Source of the DNA: Halanaerobium saccharolyticum
GTDB taxonomy: Bacteria > Bacillota > Halanaerobiia > Halanaerobiales > Halanaerobiaceae
Direction of reading: 5' to 3'
Assembly (NCBI RefSeq): GCF_003259895.1
Contig: NZ_QLME01000001.1
Coordinates: 218,819 to 282,818 of the forward strand
Length of the DNA stretch: 64,000 nt
Part shown: positions 63,786-64,000 of the stretch, one piece after another
How the letters are laid out: each line of letters begins with the position of its first letter
Position numbering within the stretch: the stretch's first letter is position 1
Made by a program: the position numbers and the translations under genes
Notes under the pieces: generated by a model
The model's database searches: none
What the model was told of the DNA's origin: nothing
The model's input: only the letters and a program-made list of their open reading frames with translations

Positions 63786-64000
63786 TTATTCTTCCTCCAG
63801 ATATATTTTATAGGGTGAAATGATAAACTGATCTAAAAGATTCAATTTTTCTGTGCCTGCATTTAGTTCTGCTTTAACTCTTTTCCCTGCCAGTTCAGCA
63901 AATTCTTCATTTTTCTCTGTCAGGCGTTTAAATAAGAGCAGGCGTTCATCTAAACCCGGGTATTCCTCAACCAGTCTTAATTTAATCTCAGTGATAATGA
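63786..64000 (-). CDS. jetA: Wadjet kleisin-like subunit JetA (type II), C-terminus only
   Basis: Partial: 71 codons up to the window edge, ending in ...FIISPYKIYLEEE and TAA at 63786-63788. The helical RLLLFKRLTEKNEEFAELAG and the final strand are consistent with the MukF-like/kleisin JetA C-terminus (DUF5716-like), which would bind the JetC head. The call rests on order (A-B-C-D) and on the short visible tail. Confidence 0.7.
   Translation of the reverse strand, partial: IITEIKLRLVEEYPGLDERLLLFKRLTEKNEEFAELAGKRVKAELNAGTEKLNLLDQFIISPYKIYLEEE

Overview
The window is AT-rich, with strong GGAGG ribosome-binding sites, TTG and GTG starts, acidic Glu/Lys-rich proteins and a fermentative, sugar-importing gene set. 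Both sugar-binding proteins have Sec signal peptides without a lipobox, which fits a diderm. Together these suggest a halophilic anaerobic Firmicute of the Halanaerobiales (Halanaerobium-like). This is an inference from protein style; no rRNA is present.

1-11 kb is an accessory island of toxin-antitoxin and nuclease-like genes, many decayed. It holds an intact AAA-ATPase-like/PD-(D/E)XK gene and a UPF0175-YgiT fusion. A VbhA-like Fic antitoxin lies there without a partner. A likely type III toxin-antitoxin locus (ToxN-like toxin, repeat RNA, consensus promoter, terminator) follows, then a frameshifted DUF6364-like gene, a fic gene with an in-frame TGA, a second AAA-ATPase-like gene with an in-frame TAG, glycerol dehydrogenase, a fused MNT-HEPN protein and an orphan PIN protein.

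11-18 kb is phosphate-flavoured: a secreted alkaline phosphatase, a PhoR/PhoP-like two-component system, and, first in that operon, a secreted 5'-nucleotidase-C/LysM protein without its catalytic domain. A small tyrosine recombinase lies between.

18-37 kb carries an intact AAA-ATPase-like paralogue, a GH31 alpha-xylosidase/ABC importer operon with a LacI regulator and two matching operators, a HAD phosphatase/mutase, NhaC- and DASS-type transporters, a Gfo/Idh/MocA dehydrogenase divergent from an aldo/keto reductase, a diguanylate cyclase, and MATE and MFS transporters.

37-52 kb holds glycerate genes (GntP permease, glycerate kinase, 2-hydroxyacid dehydrogenase) next to a long operon resembling E. 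coli ycjMNOPQS: LacI regulator, ABC importer, GT4 glycosyltransferase, GH13_18 phosphorylase, zinc dehydrogenase, Gfo/Idh/MocA dehydrogenase and a GH36 alpha-galactosidase. A consistent reading is uptake and phosphorolysis of a glucosylglycerate-like compatible solute, with D-glycerate passed to the kinase.

52-64 kb holds a decayed AAA-ATPase-like paralogue split by a 2,004-bp IS608-like element whose ends can be placed to the base. Its tnpA is a remnant and its tnpB is frame-broken. Between tnpB and the right end are four hairpin repeat units with compensatory stem changes. The right edge is a type II Wadjet locus (jetA partial, jetB, jetC, jetD) followed by a SEC-C/helical-repeat protein.
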